From Ehretia macrophylla (lineage: Eukaryota > Streptophyta > Magnoliopsida > Boraginales > Ehretiaceae), in contig CM075767.1 in assembly GCA_037974665.1 (NCBI GenBank), positions 7,589,501 through 7,653,500 on the forward strand: a DNA stretch of 64,000 nucleotides, given 5' to 3'. Within the stretch, counting starts at the first letter, position 1; each line of letters starts with the position of its first letter. The position numbers were made by a program, and so were the translations under genes. A model generated the notes under the pieces. That model did not search any database, was not told where the DNA came from, and saw only the letters and a program-made list of their open reading frames with translations. Shown here piece after piece: positions 11,480 to 22,987 of the stretch.

Positions 11480-13568
11480 TATTAGAGATATGCCCTAATG
11501 CTATGTAGTTGGATGACCTATTTTGGGCATTTTGACATTAACTTGACATTATATCATTGTTATCTATATGTTTCTTTACATATTGGCTTCTAATTGAGAT
11601 TCATAGTCTCCCTCTTTTTGTATATGAATGAGTCCCTGATATTTTTATTAAAGAGATGTATTCTAAAAGGGTTTAGATTATGTTGACATATCTTTTTATT
11701 ATGATAAATACTTAAAATATTCATAGCCCTTAGATTATTTGATCAGGACTTCAATAATCTATTACGGGTTATCACATGTGTTGTTACATTTGATTAACAT
11801 GGAGATTTTAATGATAAAATATGGTGAGCCACGTGCCATAATAGCATAAGAAGCGATTAATAAACATGTGAGTGATTATTAGTGGAATAGATCACTGAAT
11901 GTGACGTGAATAGCAAATTATATGACTTCGGATTAATAATTTGTTATTCGTTGCGATTGTGCATATAATCCTTTGACTTGAGACACTACGGTTGTTATAT
12001 GTATCGGGGTTTAATACTTGCATTTGGACAATGATTGTCTTCGTTAATCGAGACGGGTTACGACCTCTTGTAGTATTATTTTTCCGGTATAGTGATTGAC
12101 AGGTAGTTGTCAAGATAGAATCCATTAACCTCCGTCGTGAGACGATGTCTTATACGATCTAACTTTGGTAGGTGAATGAGAAAGTCCTTGGCCAAGGCGT
12201 GAATGATGAAAAAGGGTTTTTCCATGTGTCATCTCTCATTCTACCATTTAGATCTATGCATCGTTATCGAGTTTATGAATTTAATCGTTTCATGGTTCTT
12301 ACTCGGTCGGGACGATTTAATGGAAGGATTGAATTGCCCGGAAATCAGTGACTATAAATAGATTCACTTGAATTGGACTTCATTGGCTTATAAATTGTCT
12401 AGGCATGTTACTATACGTCAACCTAGAACTTGAGGATATTTTGAGAATGACGGGAGACATTCTCAAAATTAATTAAAAGTGTTTAATTGTCCCTTATTGC
12501 TATACGACGGTGAATCTAGAAAGTCACACATGATAAAACACTTGTGAGTGGTTTTTCTATTGAGCTTGTGTCTTGTATCTAGTTTCTTTAGAATTGTTAA
12601 AGTGTTAACAATTGCTTTAGTTTCTCTTTAATTGTTAAAGTGTTAAGAATTCTATTTTATTTCTCTTGTATTGTTAAGGAGTTAACAATAGTATAATTGA
12701 CCATTAATAGTTAATGTGGCCAATGTGTAATTAATTGTTAATTATAGGGCTAATGTATAATTTCGATTAAATGTTGGGACTAATGTGCAAATATGAAAAT
12801 GTTGTTTTCATAATTAATTAAAATAATGGAGATTAGCTTAATTAATTAATCTTGTAATTGGAAGATTAATATAGCATGTATATGATATGTATATATGCAT
12901 GTATGACTTCTGAAAAGGTAAAGAGCACTAAGGATGGACAAGATTTAGCCACAACATCTTGTCTACCTACCAATTTGAATCAATGGCTAAGATTGAATAG
13001 TACACATATGTTAGATATAATGGATATGCTAGCATATATGTATATGTTATTTGTGTATATGTAAAGTTAAAATATATTGGTAAAAAAAAAGTCTTTTGAC
13101 CATATAATATACATATACACAAAACAAGAGAAATAATAGAGTGCGCTATTTTTCTTCTCTATCATTTTCTTGGCAATTGCTAGAAAAGAGAAGAATAATT
13201 TTTCTTCTTCAATTCTTCATGATACAAGCTCAAATCTTCAAAGATCATGCTAGCACTAAGGTCTTAGAAGATCATAGGAGGTCATTTTTTGCTTGTGTGG
13301 ACAATCTAGGACTCTTGTATTGCATCAAGTGAAGAAAAGCTTGGTTTCATTGGGCTTCATGGCTTGTCTTATAGAGGTATTATGCTATACTAACTCTTGA
13401 ATACATATATTTGTTGTATATATGTTTTGATTATGTTAATTGCATGAATTTAAGTTTAGGGTTTGATATGAATATAATGCTATAATCTTGATTTTTTTTT
13501 TGAAATTGATGCTTGCTTCCGCTATAATTATTGGTTAGATTATATTCATAGCCCTAAATGATCCTTCA
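11480..13568 (+). repeat. 5' LTR of copia element K
   Basis: It starts TATTAGAGATATGCCC (TG mutated to TA) and ends CCTTCA, followed by AG and the primer-binding site. The 43953-45973 copy is homologous over its whole length. TATA box at 12353-12360. A tandem array of the unit TTGTTAAAGTGTTAACAATT runs about 12585-12690, downstream of the promoter. Small open frames inside (11892-12125 minus, 12876-13064, 13141-13332) have no protein-like features. Confidence 0.85.
12353..12360 (+). promoter_or_regulatory. TATA box of K 5' LTR
   Basis: TATAAATA in GTGACTATAAATAGATTCAC, conserved at 44829-44836 in the 3' LTR and, reversed, at 51613-51620 in element M. Confidence 0.6.
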
Positions 13569-13570
13569 AG

Positions 13571-13582
13571 TGGTATCAGAGC
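13571..13582 (+). other. Primer-binding site of K (initiator Met tRNA type)
   Basis: TGGTATCAGAGC is the exact complement of the plant initiator-Met tRNA 3' end used by most copia elements. It lies two bases after the LTR end. Confidence 0.9.
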
Positions 13583-13859
13583 ATAGGCTTGATGATTCAT
13601 GTAATTACATAATTTTTTACTCATGTTTATAGTCTTTAAAGATTGTAGGATTTTATTACACTACTAATCTTTCATGGATGATGAATCTTTAGTTGTATAA
13701 AATGATTTTTGTGTGTATGGAAAGCTTGGTTAAATTCATATTGGGTATGTTGTTGTGTATATATATATGCTAGATATAGATTATGCAAGGTTGATCATAC
13801 TTTAAATATGAAGTTTTATGCATAAAGGTTAAATTGATCCAAAGGGGTTTGGTTGGTTC
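13583..13859 (+). other. K internal leader, cut by V1
   Basis: AT-rich leader of the copia element between the primer-binding site and the reversed LTR V1. No coding frame is seen. Confidence 0.6.
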
Positions 13860-16678
13860 TGTAACACCCCGATCCCTCTCGAGACCGGAGCCCCAAACCT
13901 AAAACCCAAGGCACAAAACACGAGAGAAAACGGACGGAGTCTTCCCTGTTTATAAGACTAATTAAAAACCTGCAAGTAGCAAGTACGACCACAATACAAC
14001 ACCCCAACTCCAACAATCCCACTTTTCCCAGTCTCAAGGCCATTCGAGCCTTAGTTAGAAATACATAACCGCACGAGCATGCAATCAAAAGACAATAAAG
14101 TCTATCTTTAGCTATTACATGCCAACTAAGCCACTAACTATTCAAGACTACATCTTTAATTACAACCCACAAAATCTATCATTAATACATACAGGACCTC
14201 AAAGGTCTCAAAATAAGACATAATACAATAACACACATCTTCAAAGGGATTCAACCTCAGCAAGATAAGCAACTAGTAACACAGCACTCAAGGTAGTTGT
14301 TCTAACTGCACCTGTAACATGTTAAAATGAGGAATGAGTAACCAAAGTTATCCAGTGAGGGGGGTGATGCAGCATACCGGGCATGCAACATGTTATGCAA
14401 CAAAGATAGCCATATATATAACACAAAATAACAAGACTAGATAGACAAGTATTTAACCACATATAAAAAGGATACGGTTCCATTTGTCTTCAATCACGAG
14501 CCACGAGCCAAGATCTTCAAGCAAGTGGTGGCAAAACCCTTATTCCTCCAAAATGGGGTACTCCGGATATACCTCGATCCAATAACCCTTTCTCTTGAGG
14601 TAGGTCCATATGCCCAACAGGTGAACCACGCCTCTGGGGTAGTGGAGTATACTCAAGGAGAGAAGGGAATAGGCACCATGGTAGTCGAGGGAGAACGGCA
14701 AGCCCGATGCCGCCTGTTTTTCTCGATGCTACCATGTCCGAAAAGGTTGCGCAATCCTGAGACAAGATCATGAGAAACAAGAATATCAAATCACGTAAGA
14801 GGAACGACAAAGTAGGCCGCCCTCGCAGTTAATCACAAATCACACGAAAAGACTCAAGATAGCGAGTAAAATAATACATATAAACTTTATCAATCACTAA
14901 ATAATTCAATTTAGAAACAATAAATCAAGTTAAGATGCACAGAAGAGATGAAGACTCCCTCACCTTGGATTAAGCCAAGAATCCCCTCATACCTTCTCCA
15001 ATTGCATGCATTATAGCTAGAATTCAAATAGAATTTATAATTAAAAACAAGTTAGATTTGATTGCAGTTAAACTAGCACACACTCTTTAAGGTTAATTTT
15101 AAGCCTACTTTAAGATCTCTAATATGCACTACATTACCTTAACTGTATAACATATCTTGATAATGCTTCTTAATTCACTTAGCTTGCATTCCCTATCGAA
15201 CATTCCACATAACATACACGGGGTTCCAACTATCTACATTTACTAAGCAACACTAGTTACACTAAGTTAAAGCAAGAATTCTAGCATTACAATCATTCAC
15301 ATTCAAGCAACATTTTCTAGTTTAACATAAAGCACAAAGATAAGTTAAGGCGCTTTTGTCGACAACTTACACTTTACTAATCTAACTACAGTTCATTAAC
15401 TCTTAACTACAATTAAAACTCAAGGAAATAGTATTCAAACCGAGCTTAACACAACATACATTAAAGTTACTAGATAGTATGCTTTAATATTACACTTTAT
15501 TTACTAAGTTATAACATGCTAATTACTCAATGACAACTCAACTAAATCATGTTCAAACTTCTAACAACATTGCACTAAAATACTTTAACTACATAAATAA
15601 CTATTATGAGACTCCTTAATTCATGAATCTTGCATTCGTTCTCATACATCTCATTAAGCACATACGGGGTTCTAAAGCATTTAACTTTGCTAGGAGTATT
15701 ATTTACATTCATTAAACTAAGATTACCAAGCTAAACCATCCAAAGCACTAAAATCACTTAACTTAATTTACAAGACTTGACCACATTTTTGAATTTCCTA
15801 ACTTGCAATAATTCCCTTTCATAGCTAATACTAGCATTCATGGAACTACTCTTTCTCTTGATTCACTAGATGGCAAGTAACTATCTCCAATTCAATTGAG
15901 CATTCACACATAACCACCATTCATCACCATTAAGCTTCTTACTACCTAAAATTGCTCATTATTCACCAGAACCAACCATCAAGGCATCTTAAACCTGTAG
16001 CAAGATAGGTTGAAATTCTAGTCTACATTGGTTTGACTTTGCTGCTTTGGTTACCAGCATAATTGTTCTCCAAAAACTCTGAATCTCCACAGAAATGTAG
16101 TTCATCAAATGTAAATGGGTTTAGCCTCAAACAGATCTCAATCGGAGTTATATTCAATGAGATATGGCCTCTACAACATCATCACGCAATCTGCCCTGCA
16201 CCAGCACGAGAATCCAAATTCTACTGTAATGGCCCTATAACTGCCCTTTAACGGCATAATTAAATCTTGAGACTAAAAGAGAAATTGTTTCCCCAGGTAT
16301 TGGCTACAACATATCCAAAATTCATCCATTTTTTACAACGTTTGCTAGGTCAAACTGCCTCTGCAATCCAATCACGCAACCTGCCAAAAAATTCAGAATC
16401 TTGCACTACTCATGTTTTAGCTATTTTTTGTTTCCTTGGCATACTACCACCATTACTCACTATGTATATGATGTAAACCTCTCTCTTTGACATATATACA
16501 AACACTTGGTCTTCAACAATTAACCAAAGAGGCCAACTTCAACTACAACCAAAGCCAAACACCAAGGCTAGCAATTCATGCATTAGAAAGCTACCACAAC
16601 ATTTCATACACTAAGTACCTCATTAAACATGCATTACAAGCTTCATGTTCACTTATCTACACATGGCATACATGTATA
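13860..16678 (-). repeat. Tekay-type LTR V1, reversed
   Basis: It opens TGTAACACCCCGATCCCTCT, the reverse complement of the U-family LTR end (...GAGGGATCGGGGCGTTACA). It carries the reversed block GTCTTATAAACAGGGAAGAC near that end, plus the decayed GGTTGCGCAATCC palindrome near 14745. The expected LTR start (reverse complement of TGTGACGCCC) is not found at the right side, so it is truncated near 16678. Open frames such as 13816-14088, 14517-14810, 14525-14773 and 16063-16684 lie inside the LTR and show no domain. Confidence 0.7.
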
Positions 16679-16730
16679 TGTTAGAGATATGCCCTAATAC
16701 TACATATTTGGATGACATATATTGGGGCAT
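16679..16730 (+). repeat. 52-bp stub of a copia family-2 LTR start
   Basis: TGTTAGAGATATGCCCTAAT followed by a TTGGATGACATATATTGGGGCAT block matches the first 52 bp of the K LTR. It stops exactly where the A1 LTR begins. The rest of this LTR is not found to the right of A1. Confidence 0.75.
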
Positions 16731-17774
16731 TGATCGCGTCGTTTTGCACTAAAAAATAGTAAGGTTAAATGATTGGAAATATTGCTTACCTTGAATTACC
16801 TCTAGCTGTGGCGAGTAGAGGGTCGATCCATGGAGATTGGGTTATCAAGTTAAGTTAAGTCCTTAATTTAGAATTGTTTGACTATCTCCCGTCACGGATA
16901 AGTTTGATTAAGTCCAAAAGTTCAAAAGTCCAAAGGTACGGTAAATTAAGTCCAAAAGTCCAAGAATTGTCCAAAGATACGGTAATAACAAGATCCAAAA
17001 GTGACTTGAACAAAGATACTAAATTGAAGAATTACAATACCCAATAATACAATAAAAATCCAAAGGGTTAATGATTCAGGGTGGTTATAGCTCGGTATAT
17101 GCAAGTACAAAGTTATTGATTCTGATTAAAAGTTAAGGTCTTCAGAAATAGGGCTACAAGCTCCCACTACTGAAATGAGCCTTTAATTACACAAGTGAGA
17201 AGATTAATTAATTAGCAAGACTGGATGTGTTGGTACAACCTAACGATATCCAATCTCTCAATTAATCTTTCACTTATGTAACCTGGAGATGTCGGTACAA
17301 CCAGACTAGAATCCATCCGAGGTAGTCTCGTATTGCCACTGGTTTACAAAACCGGACGTATATGTACTTTCAATTAAATATAACATAACTACAAGTATAC
17401 GTATAATTAATCAAAGAATACTTGGAAATAAAAAATACGAAACTTTAATAAATCTGAATCAAAACATATGGACAAGAATAACCTCACACATACCACCCCG
17501 AATCTCGGGTCTAGTGTGCCATGATAAACTTTAAGGTATAAGAAATCATAACGAACACCGAAATAAAAGAATACTTATCGTGTTGAACGGATTTCGGTAG
17601 ACCGATACAATTTTGATATGTTGATGGCTTACTAGACCTTTCCCTCGGGATTAAAACTTTGCACACAACTAAATATAATATTTAAAACACTCACAACTCA
17701 CTTCACAAACACAAAAATAGCAGAAATTAAGCTAAGAGAGAAAATGGTACGGTTTTGTTGCTGAAAATCCTGAC

Positions 17775-17781
17775 TTTTATA
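17775..17781 (-). promoter_or_regulatory. TATA box of A1 LTR
   Basis: TATAAAA on the minus strand (CCTATAAAAGTCAGG), 18 bp downstream of the nearest GCGCTYGAGCGC-type palindrome. Confidence 0.55.
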
Positions 17782-17798
17782 GGCAAAAGTTCAGGAGG

Positions 17799-17949
17799 GC
17801 GCTCAAGCGCTAGTCAGGCGCGCTCGAGCGCCCTTCTGCACTTTTGATTTTTATATTTTTTCTGTCGTTTTCGGTTTGCATTCTGCCGCTCAATTGTCGG
17901 CCTTTTTCAAAAAGTGGCGCTCAAGCGCGGAAAAGAGGTGCTCGAGCGC
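17799..17949. promoter_or_regulatory. Cluster of four GCGCTCGAGCGC-type palindromes
   Basis: 17799-17810 (GCGCTCAAGCGC), 17820-17831 (GCGCTCGAGCGC, perfect), 17917-17928 (GCGCTCAAGCGC) and 17938-17949 (GTGCTCGAGCGC). They stand out as GC-rich in an AT-rich LTR and lie directly upstream of the TATA box. Confidence 0.6.
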
Positions 17950-18321
17950 TACTTTGGCTGTGGTAGGTGAACTTTTACTCCAAACATTGACGCTGACCGG
18001 CTCGGTTGACTTTGACCATTGACCGTTGACCAAAAAGTTGACCAGGCCTATTCCAAGGTTTTTCAGTGTCCTGAATCCATTTCTGCACTCGGTTTGGCCA
18101 AATTCAATCTCGAATTGCTCGTTTTGAAGTTGTTCTACCATTCTTCACTAGTGCCGTGCTGAATTTCTTGTTCAAAAGTTGGTTTTTGTGGCCGTTTTTG
18201 CTCTTTCTTCTTTAAAACCTATATTGCACTAAAATTGTGTAAAATATACAATTAAGCTTGAAAGAATAATGTAATATACATGATTCAATGGGTTAAAGTT
18301 ACTAAAAATATGGATTTATCA

Positions 18322-18339
18322 ACCTCCTCAAACCCATTC
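18322..18339 (-). other. Polypurine tract of A1
   Basis: Minus strand GAATGGGTTTGAGGAGGT lies next to the LTR start TGATAAATCC. It is preceded by CTTGAGGACAGGCAAAG, a typical Athila pre-PPT sequence. Confidence 0.8.
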
Positions 18340-18913
18340 TTTGCCTGTCCTCAAGTAAAGGCATCAATTACTTCATAGATTCAAAAATATTAAATCTAAG
18401 TAGTCAATGTATTCATACAGTTAAATTTTATAAAATACAAGATTAACAGTGAATTCCACCCCAAGAAATCGTTTTGTATCTAGAATAAATGAAACCAACT
18501 TAATTAAAAAAAATCCTTGGAGCCTTTTTAAGCACTTGTAACTCAATTAAGAGGTAAGAAAATTAATCACGCAAAATTTGTAAAATCGAAAATATTTTCT
18601 ATGGCTATAATTTGTAAAATATGATTTTTTTTTTAATTTTATATCAGGATGGGATCAACTTTTTCCTCTTCCTCAAACCCGAGCCTTACATTGCCCTCAA
18701 TGAAAGAAAAAACTATGTAATGCAAAAGAAAAAGAAAGATACAACCTGATAAATAATTCATGCAATGTTCCTCAAAAACTTCTGAAAGAAGAATTGTTAA
18801 ACAAAATCTCAAAAACCAACATTAGTCGTGAGTTAAATAAAAACTAAAATATTTCTAAAGAAAAATGAAATAAAAAGCATAAACTAAAATAACATAGAAA
18901 GCACGCCACTGAA

Positions 18914-19974
18914 TTACGGTGGTGGTGGCGGCTGAGGACCGGAGCCTGAACCTTTCATTGAAGCAAGTTCAGCTCGTAATGCAGTAAAATCTTCCCTCTG
19001 TGACTGCTTAAAATCAACAAATTCAGCTTTCAGTTCACCTATTTCAGCCAATCCTGTAGTAAGGTTAGTATTCATGGCTTGCAGCTCTCTATACATTTTT
19101 TTCATCAATGATTCTTCAGCTTGAGTACCCCGTTGTTGGGAAGAAGTGGCGCCTTCAGCAGGTTGAAAGGAGGGCCGTGGAGCATTTAATGCTAAGGGCA
19201 TCTTTTGAACAGCTCGCTCCAAATGTTTAAGACTCTTTGTGAACTCCGATTCACCATACGAAACAATAGGGAGATCTGTGAATGGCTCATCAGGTTAAAA
19301 AGGAAAATTAAACCGTTGAAGTAAAGAAACAATCAATCGAGGAAAACGAAGTGTAGATGTAGCATCAAACCTCCTCATGTGGTCTATAAGACTCATCATA
19401 TTTTCCCCAATTATAGCCCCAACATAAAAAAGAGTACCTTGATAATCCAATATAAAACCTGTAAAACAACTCCCGTCCTTTCTTGATCATGACCATATGG
19501 GCAAATGTTCTTTTTAACAATGATATATGTTAACCACATATCCCTCGGAAGGGAAGATCTCCTTATACCCACACCGTGTCCAAGAACCAGACCCCCACAC
19601 AAGTTCGTAGCAATTTCTAAATCTGTAGTTCTAGCAGGAAAATCCGTATTGTTCTTATAAAAAAATTCATGCCCACACAGTATAGTCATGATATCAGCAG
19701 TAGTAAATTGAAATTCTAAAACATCAATTGATGCATTAAATGTACCATCATCATACGAAAGATGCTCATAAAAACGTCAAATGAGACGAGAAAAAATAAT
19801 AACATCATCAAAAGGTGGGTGTAGAATGCAGTTAAGGAAATATCTCTCAAAATAATCAAAAGCACGGGTCCCACCTTCGGAAGCCCTCAAAACATCCGAA
19901 AAATCAGTTTCGGCCTCAATTTGAGCATTCTCAAGTCGTGTAGTCAATGATAATCTCTGTCTTTTTGGAGCCAT
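18914..19974 (-). pseudogene. Athila env-position ORF (putative plant transposon protein type), broken
   Basis: The frame starts at ATG 19974 (MAPKRQRLSLTTRLENAQ). After a TGA near 19776 it continues in frame (RFYEHLSYDDG...), through DIMTILCGHEFFYKNNTDFP and SSLPRDMWLTYIIVKKN. A one-base shift near 19440 is needed to go on. A TAA near 19299 (after RFNFPF) interrupts the last part. The C-terminal ~100 residues run from KHLERAVQKMP to a proline tail, with a heptad-patterned probable coiled coil (MKKMYRELQAMNTNL...LRAELASM). Position (after pol, before the 3' LTR) and opening match the third ORF of Athila-type elements, sometimes called env-like. No signal peptide or clear membrane segment is visible, so an envelope role is not supported. 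About 350 codons in total. Confidence 0.75.
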
Positions 19975-19977
19975 AGT

Positions 19978-20617
19978 CTAAATAATAAACAAAAACTAAA
20001 TCAGAAAAATCATGAAAATCACAAAACAATTTTTATTATTATTATTATTATTTTTTACGTAAATACTATTTATTCAAACAACACCAATTAACAACCTCAA
20101 AATCACCCTTAACAACATACAACATTTATAAGTCATCTGCTAAAGTCCTCTAACATTTAAAGAATATATAAATCCTAGAATTAGGGCAACAAGAAAATAA
20201 AAGTTAAATAGACATAAATATATCTACATAAATCTGAAATTCTTAAGTATATATATATATATATATTTTTAATTTTCGGATTTTTTTTTTGTTTTTAATA
20301 TTTTTTTTCTTTTTTAATATTTAAGATTAAATTTAAAGGAGATCTAACAGAAAATTTAAAATTAATATCTAACTAAAATCTATATACATTATATATATAT
20401 ACGCATATACATACACATATACATACACAAATCTGAAAAAAAAAATCATACCAAAACGGAGTTTGGGAGCTATAGAACAACAATAAGCTGAAAATAAGCA
20501 GTAAAAATCATCCTTAAGCCTTCAAATATGCGTATATACATACATAGATAAACATGTAAAAATAGATCTAAAACTGAAAAAAAATGCGAAAATAAGAAAG
20601 AAAACATAAAAACTCAC
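19978..20617 (-). other. Candidate intron ahead of the env-position ORF
   Basis: On the minus strand CCCAAG|GTGAGTTTTT (donor; intron begins at 20617) and TTTGTTTATTATTTAG|ACTATGG (acceptor; exon resumes at 19977, three bases before the ATG) are good plant splice-site matches. The interval is AT-rich, as plant introns are. Splicing is inferred only. Confidence 0.4.
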
Positions 20618-20783
20618 CTTGGGTTGCAGATCTGTAGATGATTTGGGGTGGGAAAGGGTTTTGTTGATTTTTTAGGGGTGATTTTCGTGGGGTGGGGGGT
20701 GTTTTTTTTTGTTTTTGTTTTGCGTAGCTGCTGTAATCGGGACTTATAGTATAAGTCCCGACAGTACTTGGGCGCTCGAGCGC
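20618..20783 (-). promoter_or_regulatory. Promoter-like site and leader ahead of the env-position ORF
   Basis: On the minus strand a GCGCTCGAGCGC palindrome (20772-20783) is followed by a 23-nt perfect inverted repeat with TATAAG inside (20738-20760), then a C/A-rich leader and a splice donor at 20617. The layout copies that of the A1 LTR promoter (palindromes, then TATA). Confidence 0.4.
20738..20760. repeat. 23-nt perfect inverted repeat (11-1-11)
   Basis: CGGGACTTATA, one central base, then TATAAGTCCCG. It can form an 11-bp hairpin or cruciform and contains a TATA-like core. Confidence 0.85.
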
Positions 20784-21332
20784 CTGCAGGGCGCTCAAAC
20801 GCCCTGCTGCATTTTTTTTCAAATTCATTTTTTTAAATAATAATAATAATAATATATACATATATAGCAGGCTAACATAAATATATACGTGTATACATAA
20901 ATATATATACATTATTTAACAGAAATATCTTAACATAAATAAAAATACATAAATATATATGATAATAATAAAACAACAATGTTAATATGGAAATGAAAGA
21001 AAAAATTTTACGTTTACTACAGATAGATATAAATATATACATATATAAATATAAATACCATAACAACAAGAACCATAAAAATAAACCACACTATTTTTAT
21101 TAAATATAAAGACATTACATAAGAGGAAATACAACAACATAAAATTATCTCCTACTCTCGGGAATGCAACATTCTTCTTTCTACCCAAAACGCCTTTGAT
21201 CCCATTTGATTAAGAGATAAAGAAAAAGAAGGTAAAAGATGAATACACTTGCAAACGAGTACACAGCCATGGCAAATTGATCCGTCGTGAGAGTTTCAAA
21301 CATCATTGTACAGTAGAAGAGAAAATAAAAAT

Positions 21333-21370
21333 TTTGAGAGAGGGAGAGAGATAGAGAGAGAGAGAGAGAG
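21333..21370. repeat. (GA)n-rich tract
   Basis: Imperfect then perfect GA repeats; a CT-rich stretch on the A1 sense strand, like a plant 5' leader. Confidence 0.9.
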
Positions 21371-21576
21371 GTGGCAGTGGAGAAAAAAGAAAATGAGGAG
21401 AAGAAGAAAGAAAAAGGGCTTTAAACCCCTCGGTTAGGTCGTACCGCGCTCGAGCGCCCTTCAGGCGCGTTCGAACGTGGTTCTTCCCGTTTCTGCCTTA
21501 AATGCTTTTGCAAATTCACAAAGTAGGAAGATATAATCTTCCTCAAACTTATTTTCCACAAGGCCACACTCTTCTT

Positions 21577-21579
<3 letters not shown>

Positions 21580-21615
<36 letters not shown>

Positions 21616-21616
21616 T
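21580..21616. repeat. (TTA)n microsatellite
   Basis: About twelve TTA units in the A1 spacer. Confidence 0.95.
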
Positions 21617-22935
21617 TTTATAGTTTATTATAAAATAAAATTGGTACAAGAAAAATAAACACATGAATTTTATACTACTCAATTAACATGAGAAAACTAA
21701 GTGTAAGAATTTACAAATGAACACCGACCGATAGTCATCCATCAAGATTCGAACCTTAAATCTGTTTCCAAAAGAAAACATCTAGATCCAAATTTAATTT
21801 AAGGATATTTGAGTTTAGACTAAATTTAGAGTTCAACAACTTAACGAAGAGTTGTCTGCCAGTTTGAAAGGCAACATTGAACGCCTGGGAAATGCAAAAA
21901 ATAGGATCCCAACCCTATTTCAATTTCATACCTATGCAGCAAAGTAAACCACATCTGAACACCAAACGAATGGCATCAAAATCTAGATAGTAAATCTACC
22001 CGCCATAGCGTAAGAACTGGTCGAAGCAGAGGTGATGAATCACGTATCACATGCCCCTCAGAATGGTATTAGTTATCTTTCTCTCAAATACCATGAGAGC
22101 CACTATTTCCATAATAGTGGAAAAAGACCTCCTAACGTTGAAGTTAACGCCAATTTAAAGCTAATTGGTAACCAAGCGACAACATCTAGGACGAACCTTA
22201 GAATGTTATTGCCACGAGATCCTAGATTACCCAGAGATCACTTGGGTTCATGTGAAGCACACACCCTAGTACAAACAACACCCTGTTTTATCCTCAGACA
22301 GTCACTACCGAATGCTGCCACTGTGTACCCATCCTCCCACCCATTTATGATGAGCGCGTCACACAAATTGTTAGAGTTTTTCCTTCTAACCGGGAATAGG
22401 CACTGGAACCATTTAATGTCAGCCAGCAAGACATGCACACATAGTTAAGTGCCGTAGTTTAACGCCTTCAGGCAAAATTTTTTTTTACTTTTTTTTTTTA
22501 TAGAATTTAAAATTAAGGGACTAGCTATTCCAAAGGTTTCTGTGTTCACGTCATCCAATACTTTCCTTCGGCACTCACATGGGGCCACAGCCAGTTCCAC
22601 AGGGTCAAGAGCAATACAGTGGGGTTTTATGTTACAGACAATACCGTCTGGTGAATGCTCTCACTCCTAACTACCTTATCAAGTAAAGCCCAACAGACCC
22701 AAACTACATTAAGCTGGTGGAGTGGTAAGTACTGTTAGACAGAGTTGCACTGGTCAGACAATCGCACATAGAAAACGTACAGTGACCACTAGTATCATGA
22801 CAATTATACCTTTATGAGTGCTTCTCAGGGTTAAGACCCAAACTACTTTAAGCTGGAGAAAGACTCATTTGGTACTAAATATAAATGACAAAAAGAATAA
22901 AAATAAAATTTAGAACCCTAATACCTCTAGACATT

Positions 22936-22951
22936 CTAGGTTGCCTCCTAG
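22936..22951 (-). other. Athila pol-end hairpin (CTAGG-AGGCAA-CCTAG)
   Basis: It lies about 50 bp after the integrase stop in A1, in the context GACGTTAAACTTAGCGCTCC. The same stem, loop and context occur twice in A2 (39296-39311 and 39399-39414). Confidence 0.7.
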
Positions 22952-22987
22952 GAGCGCTAAGTTTAACGTCTTTAACCAGACAGAGTC

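Larger units (their letters stand above)
16731..18321 (-). repeat. 3' LTR of Athila A1
   Basis: Bounded by TGATCGCGTC on the left and GGATTTATCA on the right (LTR start TGATAAATCC on the minus strand). 46321-47165 is homologous to its first part, for example the CACCCCGAATCTCGGGTCTA block. A minus-strand TATA box (TATAAAA) lies at 17775-17781. Just upstream are four GCGCTC[AG]AGCGC-type palindromes at 17799, 17820, 17917 and 17938. The open frame 17890-18141 is LTR sequence. Confidence 0.85.
20784..22930 (-). other. A1 spacer between pol and env-position ORF
   Basis: Noncoding spacer rich in microsatellites: (AAT)n near 20832-20853, a long GA tract 21333-21370, and (TTA)n 21580-21616. A second GCGCTCGAGCGC (21446-21457) lies upstream, on the minus strand, of GGTTTAAAGCCC and the CT-rich tract, again a promoter-like layout. 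The plus-strand open frame 22032-22448 (138 codons) has no recognisable domain and is not called as a gene. Confidence 0.6.

Noticed and set aside
13571..13582. TGGTATCAGAGC as part of a tRNA gene
   Set aside because: Only the 3'-end complement is present, directly after an LTR; no cloverleaf can be drawn.
18914..19974. A functional envelope gene
   Set aside because: The frame has stops and a shift, and no signal peptide, fusion peptide or membrane anchor is visible; only its position is env-like.
22032..22448. 138-codon plus-strand ORF in the A1 spacer
   Set aside because: No domain, low-quality composition, opposite strand to the element and flanked by spacer; chance ORF.
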